Shown here: piece after piece, positions 52,782 to 64,000 of the stretch | Layout of the letters: each line of letters starts with the position of its first letter | How positions within the stretch are numbered: position 1 is the stretch's first letter | Assembly: GCA_022266195.1 (NCBI GenBank) | Contig: WHVY01000002.1 | Coordinates: 3,859,001 to 3,923,000, forward strand | DNA length: 64,000 nucleotides | Direction of reading: 5' to 3' | Source of the DNA: Tetranychus cinnabarinus | Lineage: Eukaryota > Arthropoda > Arachnida > Trombidiformes > Tetranychidae | Notes under the pieces: model-generated | Databases searched by the model: none | What the model was told of the DNA's origin: nothing | The model's input: the letters and a program-made list of their open reading frames with translations, nothing else | Made by a program: the position numbers and the translations under genes

Positions 52782-55700
52782 ATGAAAAGAAGCCCCAAAA
52801 CTGCGATTGTTCCCGGTGATGTCTTTTATCAAATCATGTTCATCACTCTCATCATAACCTGTCTTCAATTAACTTCACATTTATCACTTTCCCAACCAAT
52901 TGCCATTGAAATTAATACCAATAATCAAAGCGAAACTGAATCAGTTGCTCTAGCTGCCAATGAAACAGCTAATTCAACAACACCAGTTCAATCAAATGAA
53001 TTGTCATCCACATCAACACCAATACCAACATCAACCTCAACTTTACCGCCGCCATTACCAACACCTTTGCCATCAAAAAGTAAGTTTATAAACCTTTAAA
53101 TGCAATCAAATGATTAAACACTGATTACTTTGCAAATTTGTCCTAAAAACTGACAAATTTAACTCTTAAAATGCTACTTAAAATACTTAATTATCTCAAC
53201 TAATCACCAGATGATGCATAATGTTGAATCAACATGCAACCAGACAGTTAAATGCCTCTTAAAAATCAAAATCTCCATCTAGATATTTCTATTGGAATGA
53301 AAGAGTAACCAGAATTTATTTGGTATTTATTATTATTTATTGATGTAAGGTATTTTGAGCTACAATTATAATCAATTGAAGACTCATTGGTCATGTTTTT
53401 GCAGGCAAATCTGGATCTTTGATCAAACATCAATTCTTTCATTAAAATTGTGTGAAACAATTTGCTTTTCATTGACAATCATCAATAGATGGTTAAGCAT
53501 GCCCAGGATAAAAAGATGAGCCTGAAATTTTCTTAACTTCATTTCTGTGTTGATTATTGAATGGTTGACCTTGCTTCTGTTTAGCCCAAGCAAGATCAAT
53601 AATTTTGGGATTTTCTTTTCCCAGACAATTCGTTCCAAGGTTAATCTTGCATGTTTCATTCAGCCAAGTCTAAACATTGTTAGATTTCATGTCAATTCTG
53701 TCAACAGAATTCATCATTAATGCATTACATTTGTGCATGTATTTACATAACACTGACATTAATATTGCCAAATAGCAGAACATGTCTGTCAGAATTATCA
53801 GATTTCATTGAAACTACTCTTTGACTCAAGAAATCTCGAAGGCTCAATATTTACTCTCGATATTATTTTTAATGAATAAATCGATAAACACATTTTCACT
53901 TTCAATCACACTAGCTCTTGATTGCTATCGAATTATTAAATTCAATTTATCATAAGTTATGATTCATAACTGCAAATTACTTTTATGTCTTGTAATCAAT
54001 CCATTAAATGTAAAAAATCTGGTTCAAACGCATAAAATGATAATTTTATTGATTAATCTGAATGCCTTTCAGTTTCCAAAGGGAATCAAAAGGCTTTTCA
54101 AGGTTTTGATGGTAATTTAAATATTTAATTGAGTGTCAATATCCGAACAAAAATCTGAAACTCTGATTAGCTTCAGCACTTTAAGTGTAAAAATTAATGA
54201 ATATTGTTATTTTAATTGAGTTTGAGAGATGAAAACTGTTTTACAAAAAGCCATCTGCTAATTGAAATATTGATTTTGTTTTATTCATTTAATCTTATAA
54301 ATTGGGTTTATTAAAATATTTTTCAAGTCGAGTTTGATTTTATCTTTTAAAATTTGAATCCATGATTTAGTAAGCAAGAAAATTTAAATTTGTGTTTGAC
54401 TATGGAATCTTGATTCTCAACCAAATTCATTGAGTAATTTTAGGGAAAATTCGTACATTGACATTTTGAAAGACTGTTATTTTTGGCTTTTATTATTATA
54501 CAATGATGTTCAAAGCAATTGATATTTTTTTCTCAATTTTTACTTATATCACATACAATATCAGTTAATAAATAAGATGCTTCAAGCATTTTGTGAACAA
54601 TCGAATCAAGGAAAACAAACATTTTACAATTGGTTATTTTACACTTTGATAGCAAAGGAAAAAACATTAAAAATTATGTTGAAAAGTCGAGAAAAAAATA
54701 GCCAGTCATTTAGCTTGTTAATTATTATAAACTAAATTAGACAAAGAACATTTCTTGGTTTCTTGTTTTAAATTGAAAGGTTGACTTTTAACTTGATTCT
54801 TGAAAACCAGAAGATATACATTGCACACAGAAGCAGTAAAAATTGTCATTAAACCAATCGCACGAATTGAAAATCTTTGATTTTTATTCTGAGTGAATGG
54901 AGACTGTAACAGGTAATAGTAAAATCCAAATTAAAACGGCTCAAGTGAGCTCTTGTGCCATCAAATAAATTATCGAAGAGAGATCAGATTTTCTGGTATT
55001 GATTTGAAATATTCTGAATTAAATTGATTCATCAAGGCTTTCCAAGGTATTGACAATCATTTAGCAGGTTAACTCTTTTGCTTTGAATTTGCAATTATTG
55101 TCTTATGAAGACAGGTGAGAGTTGATTGTAAGTGGAATGAACTCACCACGAGTTGCTAAGAATTTTAAACAGAAATTGTTGTTGTAATACTGTTCATGTA
55201 CAGTTTTTGTTTCCATGGGTAGCAACATGATGTCAATAAGCTTTTTGATGCTTTCATTGATTCACGGTAGGCTGAGTTGCATTGCTATTACAGTAAAACA
55301 TTTCATGGCCATGAGAACATGAGACTCCGTTGTAAACAGATTGAATGGCAAAAAAGGTTCCACAACCAGCAACTAGCACTCCAAAAGCCACAACTGCTAG
55401 ATGAGTCAGTTTATGGTTGCTCAGTAATGGTTCAGGATCCAGCTTAATGAAACACAAAGCAGGGAAAATGAAAGCCAAAGGTACTGCAGCAATGATTCCC
55501 TAAATATTGAAAAAAGAACAGAAAAATTGTCAAAATTTGCTGTTAAAATAACCATGTAATAATGAGATATTAGATGAGTTTAGATGAAACAACATATGTT
55601 TTTCATGTCTAACGTTTGACAGCCATTGTTAGATGTAATTTAAGTGTCAAATCAGTCAGTAATTTTGTCAGGTTATTTGTTATTAGTACATTTAAGTTTG

Positions 55701-58700
55701 TATTAACTGGGAGAAAAAATCTCGTCAGTTTATGTTTTCACTCACATTTAATTCAAGTACGATTCCTAAACAGTCAGTGAGGGTGGAAAGGATAAAAGCG
55801 GAAGCTACTATTGCTATGGTTATTAAAGTATGATGAGATGTAGTTGCTGGCGGTTTTCCTCCCCAGAATGCATTTTCCAGAACCTTCAGAAAAAATGAAA
55901 AAAAGACAAGTTTTATTATAATTGAGTATAGTTTAGAAACTTGCAGTTCTTCAGACTTATGTGTTTGCTCCGTGACCTGAAACTAAACAAATTCCCATGA
56001 AAGTAAAGTAAAATATACCAAAAAATAAAGGTTGTCAACCATTGATAATAACAAAAGATGGTAATCTTTTTTTAGTCATTTAAGTTTAGGTTGAAAATGG
56101 AGAGAAAACGATAACTGAAGAAGACCATGAAAATAAAAGAAAAGATTCAACTGTTTACCTCTCTCACTACAAAACATTCAAATGGATAGGTAAGCATGAT
56201 GGTTACTGTGAAAGCAAGTCTTGCTACTTGTGCAAAATTATCTGATGTACAGTAATTCTCGAATAGATCCCCTTGTGAGTAAGATGTGAATGTAAGGTAG
56301 CCACAGATTCCAACAACCATAACAATAAAAAACGAAACTGCAATGCTGATATGAGTTATTTTATTCCACTTATGCTGACTTGTATTGGCCATTGAATCGT
56401 ATAATAAAAATGAATTATGATGACACATGTAAGCTAATTGTGGAAAGTAAAAAGAAATTGTTAATCTAATGATAATGCAACTGAACTGGTGAGATCTATT
56501 TACCGAAAGCAATGATTCCTATGGCATTTGTAATTCCAGTGTTAGCAAAAGTGAAAGCATTTTCTGTTTGAGGACTGAAAAGATTCGGAAAAAAAGATTA
56601 AACCAAATTTCAAGAATTGATAACATAGGCAAACGAATGAATGATTCAACGTACATTTCAGGTCCTAATGTGAATAGTCGATAAGCAATAAAAGCCATTA
56701 TGAAGCTAACGAAGCCGATGGAAGTGAGTGAAATCTATGAGTGATAAAAAGTATTCATAAATCAGAGACTTTTAAAAATAATAATTTCAATTTTACCTTA
56801 TTCAGCTTTGCAACATTACGGTAAAGTGACAGGGGCAGCATAATCAGAGCTGCACATATGAATACAACTGTATTTCTGTTGCCAAAAGGATTATTAGCCG
56901 CTACTGTGATTGAAAATAAAAATATATAAATATTAAGTTTGTAATTTCAAGTTGAAACCATTGATGCGTTTGACTTACAGTCGAAAAACCTTCGAAAAAC
57001 TTTGGTCATGGTGTCACCAATAATAACGTTGTAACTTATCATGGCTAAAGAGGGAAAAGTTTCGAAATTAATAAATGAATTTCAAAGAAAAAATTGCAAT
57101 ATTTTCCAACAATTTACCGATAAATGGATAAATGAATTGAAGAAAGGTCAATATGTAGAAACCAGGTTTGCCAAAAGCACGTTCCATAACATCCTTCATA
57201 GAGACAAAAACACAGGAAGAGGAAGATAGCAGGAACCAAGGAAATGGAAACATGAAATGAACAAAAACATTGATATGATTTAACAATGAATTTATGAGAA
57301 TTATCAGTTTACTAACAACTTGTAAGACAACTTACCTGGTATGTTGACACACCGGCAAGGTTACCAGCCTTGATTAGGGTGCACAATGAAAAATCAGTGA
57401 TAAGAGCGATGAAAAACAGAAGAAATATTCCCGTGAAAAAACCAGCTTTGTGAATGGCATAAGGAATCCCTGTAAAGAGAAAGTTAATTTGTATCAAAAT
57501 TTATGAAAAAATCAAATAAAGGATAAATGATTGCATGCTATGAGTTCATATCAATTGATGAGAGTTGAATATTGATTATTGAACCAAAGATCGTGACAGT
57601 AGTTATTAATTGAAACAGGAACAATTTCGTGAGGTGATTCAACAACAATGTTGACAAAGAACCGTTTGTAACAGTAAAAAGGATGAACTCGATAAATAAG
57701 ATTATAATTGAATTAACACTTACCTATTACACCGGATCCAATAATTGAATTGACATAATTGAATGCAGTCTGTTTCATGTTGCCTTTACAACTATCACCA
57801 TTAATCCTTGGTTCAAGTTCTTCATCGTCAGAATCCTTAGGGTCTTGATAAGGCTATGGAAAGGATAATGAATTACATTGGTTAAGTGTAAATCAAACTA
57901 ACAACATTAATTGGAAACAATTGTCACCATAAAAAACAACCTTTCAAATGTTTACCTTAATTTTTTAACCGACTTAATTGATTTATTAGGATAAACAGCT
58001 AAACGAAAAGGCAATTATCATGTCTGTATTGTTTAATTGATTGTGAACTGTAAGAATTTTTGCGCGAAAAAAAGCCATGAAAGAGTAGCAAGAAAGGGAC
58101 TTTAATGGAAGCTCAATTATAATCATTAATATGATTAAAGATATTAAATTCAATTCAAAGTAACAACTGGAGTTAAACTTGAACTGGATCGTCATCACCG
58201 TCAAATTATAGTCAATGTTTACAAGCAATAAATTGTTCTGGTTGAAAAGAGGTAAAATAATACAAAAAAATAGCAAACAATCATTTTAAAGGAATCAATG
58301 TTAAGCTTATGGATGAGACATTTAAGGCTCAAGATTAACAGAGCGTTTAATACACGGTCAATGACATCATGTGATTATACTAGATGAAGAAGGTGTTGAT
58401 AAGGAAGACACCAATCAAATTATACACAGAAAACTGAGTGATTAGGTGGGAAATAAGGTGACGAGAATGAAAAAACTGGTGATGATAATGAGAATGGTGA
58501 AAGGAATGATTGTCTCATTTTGGTCAAGTTAATTGAAGCTAAACTAACAACAGAATCATGAAAAACATGGCCTGAATAAGTTGACCTTTTTAGAGTTGAA
58601 AATGTTCTTTTGACAAGATAAGGCAACAATGAAAAAAGTTAAATGAACTACAATTCATCTTAAATTCAGCTGAATCTGATAGAAACGCTATACAATGATA

Positions 58701-61700
58701 AGGTCAATTTGAGATTTAAAATAAGATGAACAATGGTCGAGATGATTAACTTTATTGAAAAAGGTTTTGAACAAATATTGATTTATTGATGGCTGATGAT
58801 GATGTTTAAAGAGGGATATTATTGATAAACTAAATAGAATCACTCATCGTTAACACTGATTGAGAGATAAACTTTGATTGGTTTTTACTTTCTGAACATG
58901 AATGAACAATAATAGAAGATAACCAGAAAGATGAATGAATTGAAAATTATGATTGTGTCGACGTAAATATATGGAGTATTCACGTGAAGACTATGAAGAA
59001 GAAAATAGTAAAGAAAGTCTTCAAGTGATGATAATTAAGAAGGGAACAAATCGTTTTCTCTTTATTTCAAACTATTGAGCGGTATAAATAATAATTTTAC
59101 GGATCACAACATGTAGTCAGTTAGCTTTTTCATGCCATATTGGTTTGTATCCATTTCTTGATCTGGCACTTTACATGGTAATAAGCGAGAGAAGGAGGGA
59201 AAATTATGATTTATCTAATTTAGACGGTTAATCAAGTAAAACTTGGAGGTGATGATTATGATGACAGAGGTTGAGAATGAGTTTGGAAAATACCTTTGAA
59301 ATGGTGAAAGCTGTTGCTGGTGCTGCTGCTGATTCCAAAATATATGTACTTTCGTTGGCTTCCATTTTGATTTTTCAGTTAGAGTTGATCACAACTATTT
59401 ACAAAGCTAGAAAAACATCGAGTTGAAGGTTGATTAGATACAATTTTGTAGTAGCACTTCAAAATCCATAAGCTTCAGTAGTTTTAACGATTTTAAGTTG
59501 AAATTGAAATTAGTTGAAAAACAGACAAGGTCATGAACCAATTCAAAACAAGTAATCAAAACGGTAAAAGTGTCTGATTACAACAGAATATGTAAGTTGC
59601 GAAAGAAAAAATAAATCCTTTTCTGGTTTACAGTTTTCTGGTTATTGTTGTTGTTGACAAGGGAAGATTGTAAAATGGTTTAAAAATAATATTTGGTGAT
59701 CACACATAGAGAAGAAAATAAAAAGCTCTTTTGATCATTTAATTCAAAAAACAGATAAATCAGCTGATGATTTAATTAAATAACTGAACAGTCATATCAA
59801 TAAATATTAGATGAAACAAAAATTGAGTCAAAGATCAAAACATTACTACCCACATGTTGAAAGCTGGTTAAAAAACTGGTAACCAGACTGAAAGCAACAG
59901 AAAAATGAACCAAATCTACTGTTGACTCACTTTTGGTTGCTGATTAAAGGCTCCCTTTTCCTCTCTTTGCTTCTTTCTTTTCCTCTTTCTCTCTCACTCT
60001 TTTGTTTTCTTTCTTCAATTTTCCCCGTTTAATTTCCCTCTTTCATTCATTATTTTAGTTGAGCGATTTCCAACCGATCTTTTTAAAGTGTCAATAAATA
60101 TCGATGTAAACCTAGAAACACATTCACCAGTCTTGTTACCAATCTTGTTAAAAATTGAAAGTAAACACTTTACAATTTTTTAAACTAAAAATCATGTTAA
60201 AAGGCTTAAGCTAAACAAAACAAACATCTGATTTCAAAAGTCAGTAAAAAAATTTGATCAATTTTTAAGCAACGATTATCGATCTTTTCGATTAATCAAT
60301 CATATCGGGACAACTCTACCAAAGAGTAAAGTAACTTTACTCTTTGAACTCTGCCTTATTTAACGCCAAAATTAACAATCTTTGTTCAACTCTGACGGTT
60401 CAGCAACAAGTTTTGATTCATTTGGTTCAACAATGTTAAAAACTGTGAAATTTTCGTTTTTTCTTCTCAGTCGAATGTGTGTTTGGTGACTTTTTAGTTG
60501 TTCATCTTATTCTATTAAAAATTCCGTTTTCATAACTTTCCTTATACAAACTCATTAATATCACTTAACTCTTTTCCTTTTTCTTCGTATCTTATTCATT
60601 TCTTTCAAGCTAATTTAGTGCTATCATTTCCAATGCGCAGATTCTTGTTCTGTTAGACATCATATTTGGAATCTAAATAGTCTTAAACATCATTTAATTA
60701 GCTGATTCCTATAATAATTTGTTTAATATCAAACTCACCATGATTTATGTTTGTTCATCGTTTCCTTCAATCATTTCAAACTAAACAAAACAGTACTGGT
60801 TAAAATCAATGAAACTTCACTTTTGGTTATGTAATAGATGAAAAGCCCTGTCAAACGTATGAAAATATGTTTAAAATCAGATGGATCCTGAGTTACCATG
60901 AATATGCGCATCTTTTACATCAGTCAAAATGAAGGAGTGAAATCATCAAGGTCATATGATTGCGCAATCTGAATAAACAAAAGGTTTCATCAGATGGTTT
61001 AATTAGGTACCTTTGCTATTCTGGTTACTCTGGAAATCTCGCATTTTGATGAAGGTGATTCTGGTTGATTTTGGTTGATTCAAATACAAACATGTAGCTT
61101 TCAAAAATGTCTAAACTCAAGATTTAGCGCCATGAAATGAATGATAGATATGCATAAGCAGCATATAATTATAACCACGAGATAATTTCCTGACAAACGT
61201 CTAAAATCCTTTATTGCCACTCTCAGAAGATACATTCAATTAGACAAACATTCTAATATTTTAATCTTAATTTAAATCTCAGGTTACCCAAAACTGTACT
61301 CTGGTTTGGCCCATCTGACAATGGACAACTTCTTACAGGCAAAAGCGGCCAATCTTGGAAGGACCAAAAGAATGAAACGGAGCAGACCTAACATGGTTAA
61401 ACAGGACTCATCATCACCATTCTCGTTGATTAAATTGCTCTTAACCAGCCATTTAAATCCACCAAATGACTATCCAATGAGCTACTCGCTAGCAAACAGA
61501 CCATCAACCGGACAATTTGGATCCGTCTTTTCAAACAACTTGGACGATTCATTGTATGACAAGAATGAGTTTCCAATCTCGTTTAGCAATAATATCAATA
61601 CTGGACATTCACGATTCATTCAAGAGCCATTGGCATCGTTTTATCCTGGAACAAATGATTTGGATTTGATTGAATTGGGTGGAGGAGATGATACTTTTGA

Positions 61701-62019
61701 TGGTCCAAGTGATGATTGGAACAATCAAGCAACAGCCAGATTAATCAACCCAATTGATACAGATCTTGCTGATGGTGATGTTAATGGATACTCGATGGAC
61801 CCATTTATACCAATAAGATCAATGAGACGATCAATTTTACCCTTTGATTTGAAATCTCAATCAGAAATGATCAAACCAATTGCAATGAAGAGGAAAAGAC
61901 GATTAACTGGATTATATCCATTGAGTGGAGTTGAAAGGTCACCAGTTTTGGGTTCATCATTGTTTGATAAGAATCGTTATCGAATACAGCATCGATTAAA
62001 TGGCGATCAGTTTGATTGA
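52782..62019 (+). CDS. secreted precursor-like protein, two exons around an 8.2-kb intron
   Basis: Exon 52782-53079 and exon 61283-62019 join in phase (donor GTAAGT, acceptor AATCTCAG), giving 344 aa; further small exons cannot be excluded. The N-terminus has a signal peptide (FITLIITCLQLTSHLSLS) followed by a Ser/Thr/Pro-rich, N-glycosylatable spacer. Exon 2 begins with a helix-prone stretch, then the basic run RTKRMKRSR, and later MRR and MKRKRR sites that prohormone convertases could cut. It may be a peptide-hormone or extracellular-matrix precursor; I recognise no known neuropeptide. The intron contains the SLC38A11-like gene on the opposite strand. Confidence 0.55.
53080..55253. other. 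intron part, no gene seen
   Basis: First part of the long intron. I found no exon with good coding content on either strand; two frames near 53266-53659 (minus) look random. Confidence 0.4.
55254..59365 (-). CDS. SLC38A11: SLC38A11-like amino acid transporter, 11 exons
   Basis: Exons: 59365-59294, 57853-57724, 57469-57336, 57193-57118, 57044-56979, 56903-56797, 56734-56655, 56574-56504, 56433-56159, 55883-55746, 55499-55254. All phases agree, giving 464 aa. It belongs to the AAAP/SLC38 family of sodium-coupled neutral amino acid transporters with about 11 helices. Landmarks are NYVNSIIGSGVIG in helix 1, MISYNVIIGDTMTKV, the MCHHNSFLLYDSM block and GDLFENYC with YPFECFVVRE, which fit the SLC38A11 subgroup. 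It lies entirely inside the intron of the plus-strand precursor gene. Intron 1 is about 1.4 kb; others are mostly 60-350 bp. Confidence 0.92.
57854..59293. other. first intron of the transporter gene
   Basis: AT-rich, Gly/Ala-codon-free looking sequence with purine-rich stretches (many gatgatgat/gaagaag words). No exon, RNA gene or repeat boundary recognised. Confidence 0.4.
59366..61282. other. transporter 5' flank within the host intron
   Basis: Includes the transporter promoter region and a pyrimidine-rich block (about 59950-60050). No coding content is seen before the acceptor at 61281-61282. Confidence 0.4.
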
Positions 62020-62693
62020 ATCATATCTTCATCTGATTAACTGTTACTAACTGAGCATTCCAAATTTTACAAGTTTAAAGTAATTTATTATTTCCATTTA
62101 TAAGTAACTCGGCAATTAGTAACAGAATCAAGTCTTTTTAATCGCATAGCTGAAATCATAACTAATCATTGAAAAGTTAAATAATATGAGAAATTAGCTC
62201 TCGATTCATCGTAACTTGTTAATTACCAAAATTTGTGGTTACAAACCCATTGTAATTGTTACATTAAGTCCTCATTCAATGGTTTAAATAACATTGATGT
62301 ACGATTGGCTTTGTTATTCGTACAATAATTAGCACCAAATTATTACATCAATTTAATTGATTGGGAAAAAGATCTGTTAATGAAAATACAAAATATAGAC
62401 AGTAAATTCATACAAATGCACCAATGTCAACCCAAATAATAATACATCAACATTGAAAATGGGAGCACAATTGTTCACAAATACTTACTCTTTGTTAAAT
62501 AAACAAACAAATCATATTGATTAATTAAAATTGTCTTTGCCTTGATTACCAGAAATGGAAATGGTTAGCTATGTTTGATAAGCTGAGTTAGCTTGATGAC
62601 TGATGATCTCTGACTGAAGCTCTTAAAGGTTGAATAAGAATCTAAGCAATTCTTGAATGCTTCTGGTTTCTACATTTCTACATTCTGTATTAT
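62020..62693. other. 3' flank of precursor gene
   Basis: AT-rich 3' flank; no feature recognised before the inverted-repeat element. Confidence 0.4.
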
Positions 62694-63202
62694 TAACCTG
62701 TGGGAAGAAATTATGTTACAAATTCTTGTAAATGAAATATCTTCTTTGTTTTTTATTCAATTGATTTGATTTTTTCGCTGAAGTTAGGTTGAGGTTAGAG
62801 GTTTACTCGTGCAAAAGTTAATCTCTTCGAAAACTTCTTAATCTGCCTTAGATTTAAGATTTTTCATGATGCGCTCGAGAGAAGCAAAACCAAATTTTTT
62901 GCCGTTATTTTTAATTTTGTTAATGATTTGTTGAAAATTCTTTATGATTTAATAAACGGCCTGAATTTTAAGATAAAAAATGTTTCGCAGAATCCCGCTA
63001 AATAATCTGAGGATTTAAGACCAGTCCAAAAAATTCGTATATGTCGAATAACTTTTGAACTAAAGTGCGGATTAACTTCAGATTTGGATCAAGTATTGTT
63101 CGCAGTTTGATCCTCATTTCCTGAAAATTTCAGCCTTCTAACCCTAAAATTTAGCATGGATTTAATTAAACTATTTGTAACATAATTTCTTCCCACAGGT
63201 TA
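62694..63202. mobile_element. MITE-like element with 30-bp inverted termini
   Basis: Positions 62694-62723 and 63173-63202 are perfect reverse complements (taacctgtgggaagaaat and onward). The 509-bp unit has no ORF. The flanks read TTAA on the left and TTAT on the right of the CC...GG ends, which would suit a TTAA-target (piggyBac-type) element with one altered base, but this is weak. Confidence 0.7.
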
Positions 63203-64000
63203 TTTCTAATATCTGTTAATAACTATTGTTATTTGTAATCTTTTATAGCCACATTGAGGTAATATACGTACCTCCAGTGTACCTCCATTCAAAACACATT
63301 CATATAGTGAAGATTCAAATGAATAAGCGAGACTTAACAGATCAAATAGGAGCTTGAAATAGTTTAGGTCCGTCAATTTCGTCAATAACTTCATTGACTG
63401 TCCAGGAATTATTTCGATGAATAAAAAAACTTGTAATTTAGCATGATGTAAAGCTTGTGTACAAAGTAAACTGATAAAGATGGATTTATCTTTGAATTGA
63501 GATGAACTTTCCCGATGAAGATGGACGAGTTAACTAAATGGACATCAAATTTTTCTTGAGCAGGTGGACATAAAAATAAGATGAAAGGTGGTGTTGAATG
63601 GAGGCCTTGAGTTTGATTGATGTTGCCCAGTCATTCCTGATCATCAATGATCTCTGAATTGAAGCATTAGATGACATTTGCCATCTGAAGGTGTCAATCT
63701 TTTATCAATACTTAAGACTGATGACGCAAATCAGAGTTATTTAGTCAAGCTTTTCACGAATTTAAGGTTCTGCATCAGATAAAACTGTATAACTATGGAT
63801 GAATTTGGCTTTCAACGAGAGAACGATAAACAATCCGAGTTTCGATGAATTCAATGGAATAGACTAACTAACAAAGTCAAAGTTAAAAAAACAAACAAGG
63901 TTCAAATTTATTAGTCGATATCAAATTAAAAATCATTACAACAGAAAATGAATTTTACCGTAAATATTTAAAAGAGTATGAATATCAATCAATGTGAAAA
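63203..64000. other. terminal non-coding stretch
   Basis: No gene, repeat or RNA recognised up to the window end. Confidence 0.4.

Overview
The window is animal nuclear DNA: AT-rich, with genes split by short GT-AG introns and conserved metazoan proteins. Compact introns (mostly 50-350 bp), the protein set (Boule, CAF-1 p60, TSPO, SLC38A11, glucocerebrosidase) and a large arthropod-type membrane protein suggest an arthropod. An acariform mite of spider-mite type is my best guess, from general impression only.

Layout. (1) 1-11.5 kb is a repeat island. A 3,015-bp unit occurs twice in direct orientation (1701-4715, 5555-8569). Each copy runs into a fold-back-like element with about 299-bp inverted termini and a 496-bp centre carrying a small zinc-binding ORF; the centre is flipped between the copies. 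The second copy continues as a palindrome with 966-bp arms (to 10030). (2) 11505-23042 is a young Ty3/gypsy element with 688-bp LTRs, a TTAC target duplication, gag, pol and env-like regions, and an extra 403-aa ORF combining two CCHC knuckles with a DEDDh 3'-5' exonuclease domain. It landed in a CaMKI-type kinase pseudogene. (3) 23.6-32.7 kb holds two minus-strand genes: a 16-exon, 973-aa single-pass membrane protein and a glucocerebrosidase. Between them lie relics derived from both. (4) 33605-37802 is an intact Ty1/copia element with 191-bp LTRs. (5) 38-52 kb is a compact gene block: CRAL-TRIO lipid carrier (+), TSPO (-), an unrecognised 143-aa gene (-), a GOLM-like Golgi protein (-), CAF-1 p60 (-) and boule (+); the last two are head to head. 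(6) 52.8-62 kb holds a secreted precursor-like gene (+) whose 8.2-kb intron contains an SLC38A11-like amino acid transporter on the other strand. (7) 62.0-64 kb is non-coding apart from a 509-bp inverted-terminal-repeat element.

The most unusual object is the gypsy element. It combines an exonuclease accessory ORF placed behind a splice acceptor, a series of small RNA-like hairpins with a constant GGTGAT(T) loop and co-varying stems, a small membrane ORF before gag, a 45-bp minisatellite leader, and a gag-pol-env reading frame that never shifts but holds three stop codons even though the two LTRs appear to differ at one base. Exon models were built by eye from splice signals and phase and should be read as models.
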